Shown piece by piece: positions 7,523-15,047 of a DNA stretch of 64,000 nt. The position numbers were made by a program, and so were the translations under genes. This stretch comes from Gordonia westfalica (lineage in GTDB: Bacteria > Actinomycetota > Actinomycetes > Mycobacteriales > Mycobacteriaceae). How positions within the stretch are numbered: position 1 is the stretch's first letter; the number at the start of each line of letters is the position of its first letter. The notes beneath the pieces are model-generated. The model searched no databases. It was not told the origin of the DNA and worked only from the letters and a program-made list of their open reading frames with translations. The stretch is taken from NCBI RefSeq assembly GCF_900105725.1, contig NZ_FNLM01000034.1:1736001-1800000 (forward strand), in the 5' to 3' direction.

Positions 7523-8676
7523 GCGACGGCCCTCGGGGTCGAGCCGGCCGGCGCGGTGGAAGACGCGCCGGCCGGTTCGGTGGCCGGCGCTGGGGACTCA
7601 ACGCCGGCGGTCTCGGGGCCGTTGCCGGCGTCGTCGTCCTGGGTGCCCAGGCTGGTCAGCGCGGCGTTGGTGAAGCGTTCCAGGTCGAACTCGATGCGCT
7701 GGCCGCGCGGCAGCAGGTCGTCCATGCCCAGGCGCGCGGTGATCGCGGCCATGTAGGGCGCCAGACCGTAGTCGACGAACTCGGCATTACGGCCCTGGCT
7801 GGTCTCGTAGGTCAGCGACGCCGAGGGCCCGGTGGCGTCGATCATGCTGGCCGGGATGCCGACCACGCGGGCGATGTCGACGGCGGCGGCGTTGCGGCCC
7901 TCGATCAGCAGTTGCGCCGAGACCTCGCCGTGGAACTTGGCCTCGATCGCCTTGTTCGTGTAGGCCACGCCGCCGTTGACCCCGCGCCGGGCCTTGGCCC
8001 ACTCGGCGACCAGGTCACTGATCTCGGTTTTGGTCAGCGGGGCGTCGGTGGTCTGGTGCAGCTCGACGTTGGGCGTGGGGGTTTCGGCCGCGCGGTCGGC
8101 GGCGTCGACCAGCATCGAGGCGTGGCGTACGGCGCGGGCGGCGAATTCCAGCAGACCCTCGTGGGCGCCGGGGATCAGGGCCACCGAGTTGGCGGGCACC
8201 GGGTCGCCGTCCACGGTGATGATCGTGGCGCCCTCGGCGCTGGTGTCGAACGCCCAGCCGTCGAACGGCACGCGGTCGGCGTGGGTCACCGCACCCTCGG
8301 CGCCGCGACGTACACGCCACAGCGACCAGCCGTAGAACATCAGGTCGTCAACGGTCCAGAGCAGGCGGTGAAATGGCGACAGCTCCGAGTCGGTGCGGTC
8401 GACCCACGACGGGGTCTCGATGACGGTGTCTCCGCGCAGCACGCGCAGCGGCAGACGCCCGATGGTGCCGGCGATCAGGTGGCGAGAGCGGGCCACCGCC
8501 GGCACGCTCATGGCCTCGGCGCGGGTCAGCGCCGCCGGCGGCCGGCCGCCGAAGATGTCGGCGTAGGCGACGGTGGCCAGGTGCGACGGGTGCGGGGCGA
8601 ATGGTGAGGCCAGCGACACGCCCGACAGCCGAGACGGCATTGAGGCCACCGACCTCAGTTGATCCACGAATCTCAC
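7519..8676 (-). CDS. Phage portal protein (HK97/SPP1-type)
   Basis: About 385 residues from a GTG at 8676 (VRFVDQLRSVASMPSRL); an ATG at 8640 is the alternative start. The portal is the dodecameric ring at the capsid vertex through which DNA is pumped. Supporting segments include AMSVPAVARSRHLIAGTIGR, the LPLRVLRGDTVIE strand pair, the LYDLMFYGWSLWRVRRG-type region, and VVGIPASMIDATGPSASLTY, which resembles the 'igvPp.ll.....at..n.e' segment of HK97 portals. The C-terminus is a low-complexity Ala/Pro tail. Downstream genes follow with 4-base overlaps. A bidirectional terminator and a plus-strand small gene separate it from lysin B. Confidence 0.78.
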   Translation of the reverse strand: MRFVDQLRSVASMPSRLSGVSLASPFAPHPSHLATVAYADIFGGRPPAALTRAEAMSVPAVARSRHLIAGTIGRLPLRVLRGDTVIETPSWVDRTDSELSPFHRLLWTVDDLMFYGWSLWRVRRGAEGAVTHADRVPFDGWAFDTSAEGATIITVDGDPVPANSVALIPGAHEGLLEFAARAVRHASMLVDAADRAAETPTPNVELHQTTDAPLTKTEISDLVAEWAKARRGVNGGVAYTNKAIEAKFHGEVSAQLLIEGRNAAAVDIARVVGIPASMIDATGPSASLTYETSQGRNAEFVDYGLAPYMAAITARLGMDDLLPRGQRIEFDLERFTNAALTSLGTQDDDAGNGPETAGVESPAPATEPAGASSTAPAGSTPRAVA

Positions 8677-8765
8677 GGCGGGGAACGTAACGCCGGGTGA
8701 TCCGTGCGCGATAAGTTCGATCAGTACGGTGTTTCGTTTCGCGAACAAGTTGGAGGTTGGTTTAC

Positions 8766-8867
8766 ATGCTCGATCCCATCGCTCAGTTCTCGCTATGGTT
8801 GCAGTCCCCTGGCGTGGCCCCGATCGTCGACGCCTTCGTGGCGTTCCTCCGCTCGATCGGCGGATAA
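8766..8867 (+). CDS. 33-residue peptide gene opposite to the phage late genes (moron-like)
   Basis: On the plus strand, where every neighbouring phage gene is on the minus strand, an ATG preceded by TTGGAGG (spacing about nine) opens a 33-codon frame, MLDPIAQFSLWLQSPGVAPI then VDAFVAFLRSIGG, closed by TAA. Eighteen bases later comes a perfect 18-bp terminator. A private ribosome site and terminator, reverse orientation and position between lysin B and portal are hallmarks of a moron, a gene a prophage expresses while dormant. The peptide is hydrophobic and could form one or two short amphipathic helices, as in small membrane-active toxins or exclusion peptides. No homologue is recognised and no clear promoter is seen. 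A longer frame through the same bases (from 8704) is judged a shadow. Confidence 0.55.
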   Translation: MLDPIAQFSLWLQSPGVAPIVDAFVAFLRSIGG

Positions 8868-8885
8868 GACACACCCGACACACGT

Positions 8886-8930
8886 AAAGGGCGGCCCCGC
8901 ACACCGTTTGGATGTGCGGGGCCGCCCTTT
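8886..8930 (+). terminator. Strong intrinsic terminator, 18-bp perfect stem
   Basis: AAAGGGCGGCCCCGCACA at 8886-8903 pairs perfectly with TGTGCGGGGCCGCCCTTT at 8913-8930 around a nine-base loop, followed by T and TGTTGT on the plus strand. It ends the 33-codon plus-strand gene. On the minus strand the stem is followed only by TTTACG, so it may also slow or stop late phage transcription coming from lysin B. Confidence 0.85.
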
Positions 8931-8944
8931 TGTGTTGTGGCCGG

Positions 8945-9787
8945 TCAGCGGCGCGAACCCCAGTAGTTGAGGTGGTTGGCCGAGTGGGTGATCGCGGTCC
9001 AACCCGGCTTGATCTGGTCGATGCCGTAGCGGGTGTGGCTGTCGCCGAATCGCTGCACGGCCTCGACGGTGTTGGCTGTCTTGCGCGCCAGGGCCTGCGG
9101 GTTGGTGAAGTCGGCGACGACCTCGGCCAGGGCGCCGTCGATAACCGACTGGATGACCGACGCGCCCCAGCCGAGCGGGTCGACCAGGCTCATGTCCTTG
9201 ACTGCGTCGTAGCCGGATTCGAGGTAGCTGTCGGGGTTGGCGTTGGCGTAGATGTCGTTGGGCAGCGCGTAGTCGAACCAGTCGATCGGGTCGATGCCCG
9301 GCGCGGTGAATCCGCCGATCGGGTCGGACTTGACGATGCCGCCCCACGGCAGGTTGTTGCCCTGGTGGAACGTCGAACCGGGACGCCGATGGGGCGCGCC
9401 GAATGTGTGAATCCAGAGGGCATCCTGGCGGCGGGACTTGAGCCGGCCGTGGATGACCTCGCGGCCGACGCGCGCAGCGATGGCGCCACCCTGGCTATAG
9501 CCGATCACGCCGAACTTGCCCGGCTTGGCCAGGATCAGGCGCACGACCTCGTCGACGCCCATCTGCACCGACTCGTCGTAGCTGGGCGATCCGAGCTGGG
9601 ACAGCGGCGGCTCGCCGTTGTTGGCGATGGGGCCGAACCGGGCCGGGTAGTTGACGTGCTGCACGTCGAAGATGTTGCGATCGAGTCGATCGGTCACGCC
9701 CTTGATCATTCCGACCGGGGTCGACGGGTAGTTGCCGGGGCCGATTTCCCAGGTACCGGGGACGGCGTAGATCGTTTTCTTGGCCAT
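8945..9787 (-). CDS. lysB: Lysin B, mycolylarabinogalactan esterase (alpha/beta hydrolase)
   Basis: A 280-residue alpha/beta-hydrolase of the mycobacteriophage lysin B type. These enzymes cut the ester bond joining mycolic acids to arabinogalactan, so the outer membrane is released at the end of infection. The nucleophile serine is in GVIGYSQGG (about residue 96). A later WFDYALPNDIYANANPDSYL segment and SHTRYG near the C-terminus can supply the acid and histidine. There is no signal peptide, as expected for LysB. Such a gene is useful only in hosts with mycolic acids, which supports the host assignment. It lies between terminase and portal, away from the amidase. Confidence 0.88.
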   Translation of the reverse strand: MAKKTIYAVPGTWEIGPGNYPSTPVGMIKGVTDRLDRNIFDVQHVNYPARFGPIANNGEPPLSQLGSPSYDESVQMGVDEVVRLILAKPGKFGVIGYSQGGAIAARVGREVIHGRLKSRRQDALWIHTFGAPHRRPGSTFHQGNNLPWGGIVKSDPIGGFTAPGIDPIDWFDYALPNDIYANANPDSYLESGYDAVKDMSLVDPLGWGASVIQSVIDGALAEVVADFTNPQALARKTANTVEAVQRFGDSHTRYGIDQIKPGWTAITHSANHLNYWGSRR

Positions 9788-9800
9788 AAGGGGTCATCAC

Positions 9801-10079
9801 TCACTTGTGTCGAGGTCGCGCCGGCGGGCGGCGTTGATCCGACCGGCTGGCCGGACGCCGCTGATTGTCGGGCCGGGTGATCCGCTGGCGATGCTCGCAA
9901 TTTCGTGCTGCGCGCGCGGCGGCCTTGGCGGCTTCCAGCTCGGCGTGCACGTGGCGCAGATGATCGGCGGCCACTCGCCAGGCGCCGCCCCGCGTCGAGC
10001 GCAGCGACCGCCAATGGGCGCAGTCCGAGCAGGTCACCAGATAGCTGTATTGCGTTGCGTCGATTCCGATTTCGGTCAT
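9801..10079 (-). CDS. Small zinc-finger-like phage protein
   Basis: A 92-residue basic protein whose ATG overlaps the terminase stop by four bases. It starts MTEIGIDATQYSYLVTCSDC and carries CSDC followed 25 residues later by HLRHVH, a C-x2-C...H-x3-H arrangement that could bind one zinc. The C-terminal third is Arg/Pro/Gln-rich and probably disordered. Small zinc-finger proteins are frequent in actinophages and often bind nucleic acid, but no specific function can be named. Confidence 0.62.
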   Translation of the reverse strand: MTEIGIDATQYSYLVTCSDCAHWRSLRSTRGGAWRVAADHLRHVHAELEAAKAAARAARNCEHRQRITRPDNQRRPASRSDQRRPPARPRHK

Positions 10080-11520
10080 TGTCCCGTCCAGATCATCGGG
10101 GCCGGCTCGGGTGCCGGCAGGTGGGTGGCGGCATAGGTCGACAGCGTGACCGCTTCCAGCGGGGCGATCGAGCCGGCCGAGGTGCGCCGGCCCCAGGTGC
10201 GTGCGTCGCCGACCTGGCGCCAGGCGGCGGCGGCGATCGCGGCGGCCAGGGCCGGGTCGCGGCGGAGCAGGATGCGCGGAGCCAGCTCGCCGGCCTCGTC
10301 GCGGTGGGTGATGCGGTCGTAGATGTCGGCCGAGGCGGTGGTGACGTCGCGGGTGCCGATCGGCAGCAGCTCGACGCCGGCCAGGTCCAACTCGTCGGCC
10401 ACCGTCGAGCTGGGCCCGAATCGGTCGATGGCCACGCCGTGGTGGGGATTGGTGCCGGCCAGATCGGCGACGTAGGGCGCGGCCCATGCTGTGCCGGGGC
10501 GGTGCTCGACGATTTCGGCGACCGGCACGCCGTCGATGATGGCGGTGGCCGCGATGGCGGTGGCCGAACGGTCGACGGCGACCGCGACACCGAACCCGAC
10601 CGGGACGCCGGCGGGGATCTCGATGGTGGTCTCGGCGGCGGTCTCACACTCGGCCGGGATGACGCGCTCTCGACTCGAGGTTCGGCGGTTGCCGTAGGCG
10701 CGGGCGAATCCGCCGGGGCCGAGCTGGGCCAGGGCGGCCTCGAGTGCGGCGTGGTCGATGGTGTGGCCGTAGGCCGGGTGCGCAGCGGCCACCGCGTCGA
10801 GGTCGGTGGGTCGACGTCGGGGCCGATACCGAAGTCGATCAGCGCGACGCCGGGGCGCTCGGGTGCGGTGTCGATCAGGTTGTGAAACCACGTGCTGGTG
10901 GCGTCGCCGGCGGTCGAGAGGATGATGACCTGGGCGCCGGGCCGGGTCGCCTGGGTCGGGACGATCGCCTGTAACAGCGCGTCGCCCTCGGCCTCGGTGA
11001 ATGACCACGCCTCGTCGATCATGTTGAGGTCGGACTGTTTGCCGTGCAGGCTGTCGACGGTCGGTGGGTGCGGCCGGAATTCGCTCCCGGTGCGAAAGGC
11101 CATGCGCGTATTGCCGGCACCGCGTTTGGATTCCCAGAGCTTGGACAGCGGCGACGGGATGCCGCCGTGGGCGGCCTCGGCCTCGTCGACCATTTCGAGG
11201 AACTTGTCGCGGGCGTCGGTGCCGGTCTGGGCGGTGTACCAGACGCGCCGGCGCGGCATGGTGCAGCGTTGGACGGCGGTGGCCAGGTTCATCGCCGTCT
11301 TACCGGCCTGGCGCTGCACGGTCATGATCACCAGCGGGTAGGCGAACCGGCCCTCGGCGTCGACCTCGCCGATCACGCCGGCGGCGGCGTGCTGCCAGGG
11401 CATGAACGGCCGGCCCAGCAGCGCCGAGGTCCGCGCGATGTTCGGGCCGAAGCTGCGCCGGTCAGGGTTGCGGGGTGTCAGATACCGAGGTCTCGGCATC
11501 GGCGGGGGTGCCGAGGGCAT
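10076..11520 (-). pseudogene. Terminase large subunit, frameshifted
   Basis: The packaging ATPase-nuclease. The upstream frame (11520 to about 10811) gives the N-terminal ATPase, with the Walker A-like VQRQAGKT, LNMIDEAW as Walker B, and QVIILSTAGDATS. It then degenerates into Pro/Arg/Ser-rich residues. The downstream frame (to 10076) carries the RNase H-like nuclease domain, including VAVAVDRSATAIAAT and GVAIDRFGPSSTVADEL. The frames join at 10808-10810, where CCC (minus strand GTCGACCCACCGAC) would restore DVDPTDLDAV if one C were added, giving 481 residues. Either the gene is mutated, and the prophage cannot package DNA, or the base was missed in sequencing. No slippery site suggests programmed shifting. 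Confidence 0.85.
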
Positions 11521-11854
11521 CGAGCAGGCTCCTGATCTCGTCGTCGTTTCCGCCCACGCGGCTGTCCGGGGTCAGGTGCAGCTCGCGCAGCGCCTCGACG
11601 GTCGGGCCGATCAGCTTGGCCGGGCCGTAGGGCTTGTTCTCGGCCTCGAAGCGATCCAGGGCCCAGGCCGAGGCGCGCACGACGGCGGCCAGGGCCTCAT
11701 CGACGTCGGTGATCAGGTCGGCGGCCTTGGCGGCGGTCAGTGCGCGCTCGGTCGCCGCCGAGTGCCGGCCGTGTCGCGGTGTTGGTGCTGGATCGCCGGC
11801 GTCGAACATGGCGCCCTGGCCCTCGCCGGGTGCGCGCGGATCAGGTCGTGGCAT
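11462..11854 (-). CDS. Terminase small subunit-like protein
   Basis: A 130-residue protein between the HNH nuclease and the large terminase gene, overlapping both. Its middle is helical (ATERALTAAKAADLITDVDE, then ALAAVVRASAWALDRFEAEN), as in small terminase subunits that recognise the packaging site and recruit the large subunit. A Pro/Gly-rich N-terminus and an acidic C-terminus flank it. An obvious helix-turn-helix cannot be made out. The call rests on position and length. Confidence 0.65.
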   Translation of the reverse strand: MPRPDPRAPGEGQGAMFDAGDPAPTPRHGRHSAATERALTAAKAADLITDVDEALAAVVRASAWALDRFEAENKPYGPAKLIGPTVEALRELHLTPDSRVGGNDDEIRSLLDALGTPADAETSVSDTPQP

Positions 11855-12254
11855 TGTCGGGCCCTTTCGTTGTCTCGCTTGGCTTTTCGGTGTGTACCGA
11901 CCCCTTGTTCTGGGCGTTTGGGGAGAAAAAAGCAGCAGGGCGCAGGGCTGCGCTGACCTGCGGTGTCAAAGAACTCGACGGCCGAGACCATCGCGACGAT
12001 CGCGGCGCGGTCGACGCAGTGAATCGGGCCCGCCACGTCTCGATGGGCATGGCGCCGCGCGCAGAGTTGCATCGCTGGTGGGCCGGGCGCAGGTTGGCCA
12101 GGCTGTCGTCGTAGCTGACTGATCGAGGGATCAGGTGATCGGCGGTGGTGGCACCGGGTCGACCACACAGATGGCAGGTGTCGCCGTAGGTGGCCAGACA
12201 CAGTGCGGTCAGACGACGGGAGTAGTCACCAGCCCAGGCCGGCAGTGCGGTCAT
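11841..12254 (-). CDS. HNH endonuclease associated with terminase
   Basis: A 137-residue protein starting at ATG 12254, which has GGAGG nine bases upstream; a more distal ATG at 12293 lacks such a site. It contains CHLCGRPGATTADHLIPRSV, with the cysteine pair and DH of the beta-beta-alpha-metal fold, and NLRPAHQRCNSARG, completing the HNH motif. HNH proteins beside terminase are needed for DNA cleavage at cohesive ends in HK97-like phages. This points to cos-type rather than headful packaging. The C-terminal third is low-complexity and overlaps the next gene. Confidence 0.85.
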   Translation of the reverse strand: MTALPAWAGDYSRRLTALCLATYGDTCHLCGRPGATTADHLIPRSVSYDDSLANLRPAHQRCNSARGAMPIETWRARFTASTAPRSSRWSRPSSSLTPQVSAALRPAAFFSPNAQNKGSVHTEKPSETTKGPDNATT

Positions 12255-12579
12255 TGTGGGATACCTCCAATCGTGGATCGTCCAGTGCTGCATAACTATT
12301 CGGTCGGGTGGGTGGTTGCGAGCGGAACACCTACAGGTGTGCCCTTGCCTTGGTGACCTCCCAGGGCGACCTCCCAGATTTCCGATTCCCGCGTGTCACA
12401 CCAACGCCGATGGCCTCGCGTCCGTTGGGGCGCAAGGCTTTTCGGTATAGCACCGATCACCGATGATCAGTCGGTGGCGGTGCCCACGGTGGGGTGTGCC
12501 GTGGCTTCGTAAGGAATCCCAGTCCCCTGGCGGTCGGTTAGCGTCGGACTCACCCACATAGCGACGTCGAGCAGGACAG
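12255..12579. other. Non-coding phage gap upstream of the HNH-terminase genes
   Basis: About 325 bases without a supportable gene. They hold a 14-bp palindrome (12327-12340), a 10-base direct repeat GACCTCCCAG at 12355-12364 and 12368-12377, and an inverted repeat CACCGA (12451-12456) with TCGGTG (12471-12476). A cos site or late-gene control region would be expected at such a position, next to HNH and small terminase. Neither is proven. Confidence 0.5.
12327..12340. promoter_or_regulatory. Palindrome ACACCTACAGGTGT, operator candidate
   Basis: ACACCT and AGGTGT form a perfect inverted repeat around AC, 73 bases upstream of the HNH gene start. Its size suits a dimeric helix-turn-helix repressor, or a terminase recognition element. 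No second copy was noticed at the divergent switch promoters. Confidence 0.4.
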
Positions 12580-12909
12580 CTAGAACAGGGGCGGCTCCTG
12601 CGACTCGGCGGCGACGTGCTCGCGGGTCTCGCGACAGTCGCGACAGATCAGATCGGCCGGTGGCCGCTGGCGGGTGTTGAACGGGCGGTCACAGTCCAGA
12701 CAGCGCGGTTTGCCGGCCAGCACGGTCGCGCGGCGCTCCTCGGTGGTGCTGGGGAACTCCGACCGCCAACGGAACTCGATATCGCGCTGGCGGGCCCCAG
12801 GGGCGACGCTGCGGGCACGTTTACGCCCCGCCGGGTGGTTCTCACTTCCAGCGGGGCGTTGCTCGCCGCTACCGGGCCAGGGGCCTCGGATCACGTCGCC
12901 GGCCATCAC
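12580..12909 (-). CDS. Phage protein with CxxC pairs (zinc-ribbon-like)
   Basis: A 109-residue protein overlapping the preceding gene by four bases. The C-terminal half has CLDCDRPFNTRQRP followed by ICRDC, two CxxC pairs 20 residues apart that could hold a zinc ion, and the N-terminal half is Gly/Arg/Pro-rich. The middle (IEFRWRSEFPSTTEERRATV) is charged. Such small zinc-ribbon proteins are common in the early region of actinophages and often touch DNA or RNA polymerase. No homologue with a known role is recognised. Confidence 0.6.
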   Translation of the reverse strand: MMAGDVIRGPWPGSGEQRPAGSENHPAGRKRARSVAPGARQRDIEFRWRSEFPSTTEERRATVLAGKPRCLDCDRPFNTRQRPPADLICRDCRETREHVAAESQEPPLF

Positions 12910-13184
12910 TGCGGCCTCGACCTCGGAACCGGCCGCGTGGCGATCACTTCGAGGGTGGCCGCGTGGGCCATGCGGTACGCATAGGCGGCGCCGGCCTTGT
13001 AGGCGGCGGACTCGGGATAGTGCAGCTCGTCATCGGCGGCCAGGCGCTCGAACTCGCCGGCGCGGTCGGCGAATACGCCGGCCAACTGATCGAGGGTCAG
13101 GCCCTCGAACTCCGAGGCATTCCACACCGCCGCGTCCCAGCCGGCGGCATACTCCCCCAGGTTGTCGAACGCTGGGGCGCTCAC
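12906..13184 (-). CDS. Hypothetical phage protein
   Basis: A 92-residue, probably helical and acidic protein (FEGLTLDQLAGVFADRAGEF, then KAGAAYAYRMAHAATLEV). Both ends overlap neighbours by four bases, so it is part of the leftward phage operon starting at the HTH gene. It is not recognised. The compact four-base overlaps and normal codon use argue that it is real. Confidence 0.6.
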   Translation of the reverse strand: MSAPAFDNLGEYAAGWDAAVWNASEFEGLTLDQLAGVFADRAGEFERLAADDELHYPESAAYKAGAAYAYRMAHAATLEVIATRPVPRSRPQ

Positions 13185-13378
13185 GCGGTCGCCTCACGTT
13201 TCGCGGCGAACCTTGCGACGGTGTCGGCGTCGAACAGGTAGGCGCCGGTGCGGCCGGGCATCTTCATCGCCGGCAGCGTGCCGGCCCTCGCCCAGCGAAT
13301 GACGGTGACAGTTGTCACACCGAGGCGCGCGGCGACCTCGGCTGTAGACAGGGGCGGTATTGCAACCTCTGCGGTCAT
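13181..13378 (-). CDS. Excisionase-like helix-turn-helix protein
   Basis: A 65-residue DNA-binding protein, MTAEVAIPPLSTAEVAARLG followed by VTTVTVIRWARAGTLPAMKM. This is the HTH_17/MerR-like pattern of excisionases and small phage regulators: helix (AEVAARLGV), turn, recognition helix (VTVIRWARAG), then a wing with GRTGAYLFD. A likely promoter (13386-13414) would start the transcript at or next to the ATG at 13378, giving a leaderless message, which is common in actinobacteria. An ATG at 13387 is the alternative start. It is the first gene of the leftward operon and may promote excision or repress early genes. Confidence 0.75.
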   Translation of the reverse strand: MTAEVAIPPLSTAEVAARLGVTTVTVIRWARAGTLPAMKMPGRTGAYLFDADTVARFAAKREATA

Positions 13379-13385
13379 GCGAACC

Positions 13386-13414
13386 ATAATGTAGTAATTC
13401 CACACTTTCGTCAA
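13386..13414 (-). promoter_or_regulatory. Leftward promoter of the HTH gene
   Basis: On the minus strand TTGACG (13409-13414) is followed after 17 bases by CATTAT (13386-13391). Initiation seven bases on falls at the ATG of the HTH gene. The -35 box differs from consensus by one base. Confidence 0.55.
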
Positions 13415-13447
13415 CCACCGCCGCACGTCGGGATTGCGTCCAGGGCG

Positions 13448-13476
13448 TTGTAGTTACGACATTCCGCCGGTAGAGT
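13448..13476 (+). promoter_or_regulatory. Rightward promoter of the regulator pair
   Basis: TTGTAG (13448-13453), a 17-base spacer and TAGAGT (13471-13476) precede the ATG at 13485 by eight bases, so the message would be nearly leaderless. It is divergent from the leftward promoter only 34 bases away, as in phage immunity switches. Confidence 0.5.
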
Positions 13477-13484
13477 GCGCTTTC

Positions 13485-13693
13485 ATGAGCGATAAGAACC
13501 GAGGGACTGACCATCTCTTGAATCACGGCCCCGTTGGCGCGGCGAAGTCGACCAGCGCGCGCTACTCGCGGCGGATGGCGGCCAGCAAGAAGTACGCCGG
13601 CAAGACCGATATGGGTCGCGATGAGTTGTTCCGGCAACGCCTGGGCCTTGTCGCCAAGGGCCGGCGGTTCATCGTCGAGGATGGGGAGCAGCA

Positions 13694-13697
<4 letters not shown>
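13485..13697 (+). CDS. Small basic phage protein of the rightward switch operon
   Basis: A 70-residue basic protein, MSDKNRGTDHLLNHGPVGAA onwards, rich in Lys, Arg and Ser (SARYSRRMAASKKYAGKTD). The start is chosen because a promoter ends eight bases upstream; an in-frame ATG at 13434 lies inside that promoter. The last base overlaps the next gene (ATGA), so the two are translated together. It is not recognised. Location opposite the excisionase-like gene suggests a role in the lysogeny decision. Confidence 0.6.
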
Positions 13698-14033
<336 letters not shown>

Positions 14034-14172
14034 TTGTCTTTATCGCCTCCGGAGCACCTCCCGGCGGCGAGTAGGAACATTACAGGACACCATCCCCGGA
14101 TGTGAAATCGCCTGGTCGGAGCGGGTTTGCGCGTGTTCTCCGACCCACGGTTCCCCGGTGGTGCCGCGTGGA

Positions 14173-14394
14173 TCAGCTCGTGATCTTGCGGACCACGAGC
14201 ACGAGCACCAGCGCACCCACACCGGCGATCGAGTACATGACCGCAGGCTTCTGCAGCGTCGCCAGCGCCTTGGACTTGGCGTCGTCGGCCAGGCGCTGCG
14301 GGTTGGCACGTTCGGCGAGCGCGTCGAGCGTGCTGGCAAGGTCCTCACGGGCCTTGGCGATCTCCTGCTCGATACGTTCGGTGTCTCCGGCCAC
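14173..14394 (-). CDS. DUF3618 membrane protein
   Basis: A 73-residue protein starting at GTG 14394, with GGAAGG seven bases upstream. The N-terminal two thirds form a charged helix (IEQEIAKAREDLASTLDALA) with the family's R-e-dLa-TldaL-..k.np pattern. A single C-terminal membrane helix (AVMYSIAGVGALVLVLVV) follows. This matches the DUF3618 family (Rv2520c in M. tuberculosis, which also sits near bcp). Function is unknown; it is probably an inner-membrane anchored coiled helix. It is divergent from bcp, with a 150-base gap. Confidence 0.82.
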   Translation of the reverse strand: MAGDTERIEQEIAKAREDLASTLDALAERANPQRLADDAKSKALATLQKPAVMYSIAGVGALVLVLVVRKITS

Positions 14395-14544
14395 GTTGCA
14401 TCCTTCCGGCGCTTCTCGCTGTAGTTACGCGTCGTCACTGCTCACGCGTTGTCATTGACTGTCCAGATCGCCGCCGGACGGCGGCGATTCGATGCTACGA
14501 CATCCTCACGCCGTGCCATGTGACCATGCACTAGCCTGGCTCTC

Positions 14545-15036
14545 ATGGCAGAGGTCACTCCCCCAGCGGAGGCACAGCGTTTGTCCGTCGGTGATCGCGC
14601 TCCCGCGTTCACCCTGCCCGACGCGAACGAGAAGCCCGTGTCGTTGTCGGATTACGCCGGGCAGAAGGTCATCGTGTACTTCTACCCGGCCGCGTCGACG
14701 CCCGGCTGCACCAAGCAGGCGTGTGATTTTCGCGACAATCTCGCCGAGCTGAACGATGCCGGCCTCACGGTCCTCGGCATCTCCCCTGACAAGCCGGCCA
14801 AACTGGCCAAGTTCGTCGAGGCGGAGGGCCTGACCTTCCCGCTGCTGAGCGACCCCGAGAAGAAGGTGCTCGCCGAGTGGGGCGCTTTCGGCGAGAAGAA
14901 GATGTACGGCAAGACCGTCACCGGCGTCATCCGCTCCACGTTCGTCGTCGACCCCGACGGGACCATCGCCCTCGCGCAGTACAACGTCCGGGCCACCGGG
15001 CACGTGGCCAAGCTGCGCCGCGATCTGTCTGTCTGA
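14545..15036 (+). CDS. bcp: Peroxiredoxin, Bcp/PrxQ type
   Basis: A 163-residue thiol peroxidase that reduces hydrogen peroxide and organic peroxides in the cytoplasm. The peroxidatic cysteine is in ASTPGCTKQACDFRDNLAEL, with a second cysteine five residues on, as in PrxQ proteins that form an intramolecular disulfide. The thioredoxin-like core is intact (VIVYFYPAA, TVLGISPDKP, RSTFVVDPDG). Length is normal. The TetR gene follows after 11 bases. Orthologous to Rv2521 by position, between a DUF3618 gene and acpS-fas. Confidence 0.93.
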   Translation: MAEVTPPAEAQRLSVGDRAPAFTLPDANEKPVSLSDYAGQKVIVYFYPAASTPGCTKQACDFRDNLAELNDAGLTVLGISPDKPAKLAKFVEAEGLTFPLLSDPEKKVLAEWGAFGEKKMYGKTVTGVIRSTFVVDPDGTIALAQYNVRATGHVAKLRRDLSV

Positions 15037-15047
15037 GACCTCGCCCG

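Noticed and set aside
8704..8970. 88-codon plus-strand frame overlapping the 33-codon gene
   Set aside because: No ribosome site, runs through the terminator into lysin B antisense, Ser/Arg-rich. The 33-codon frame has both signals.
10808..10820. Programmed frameshift in terminase
   Set aside because: No slippery heptamer or downstream structure is apparent, and the missing-base explanation restores a normal protein.
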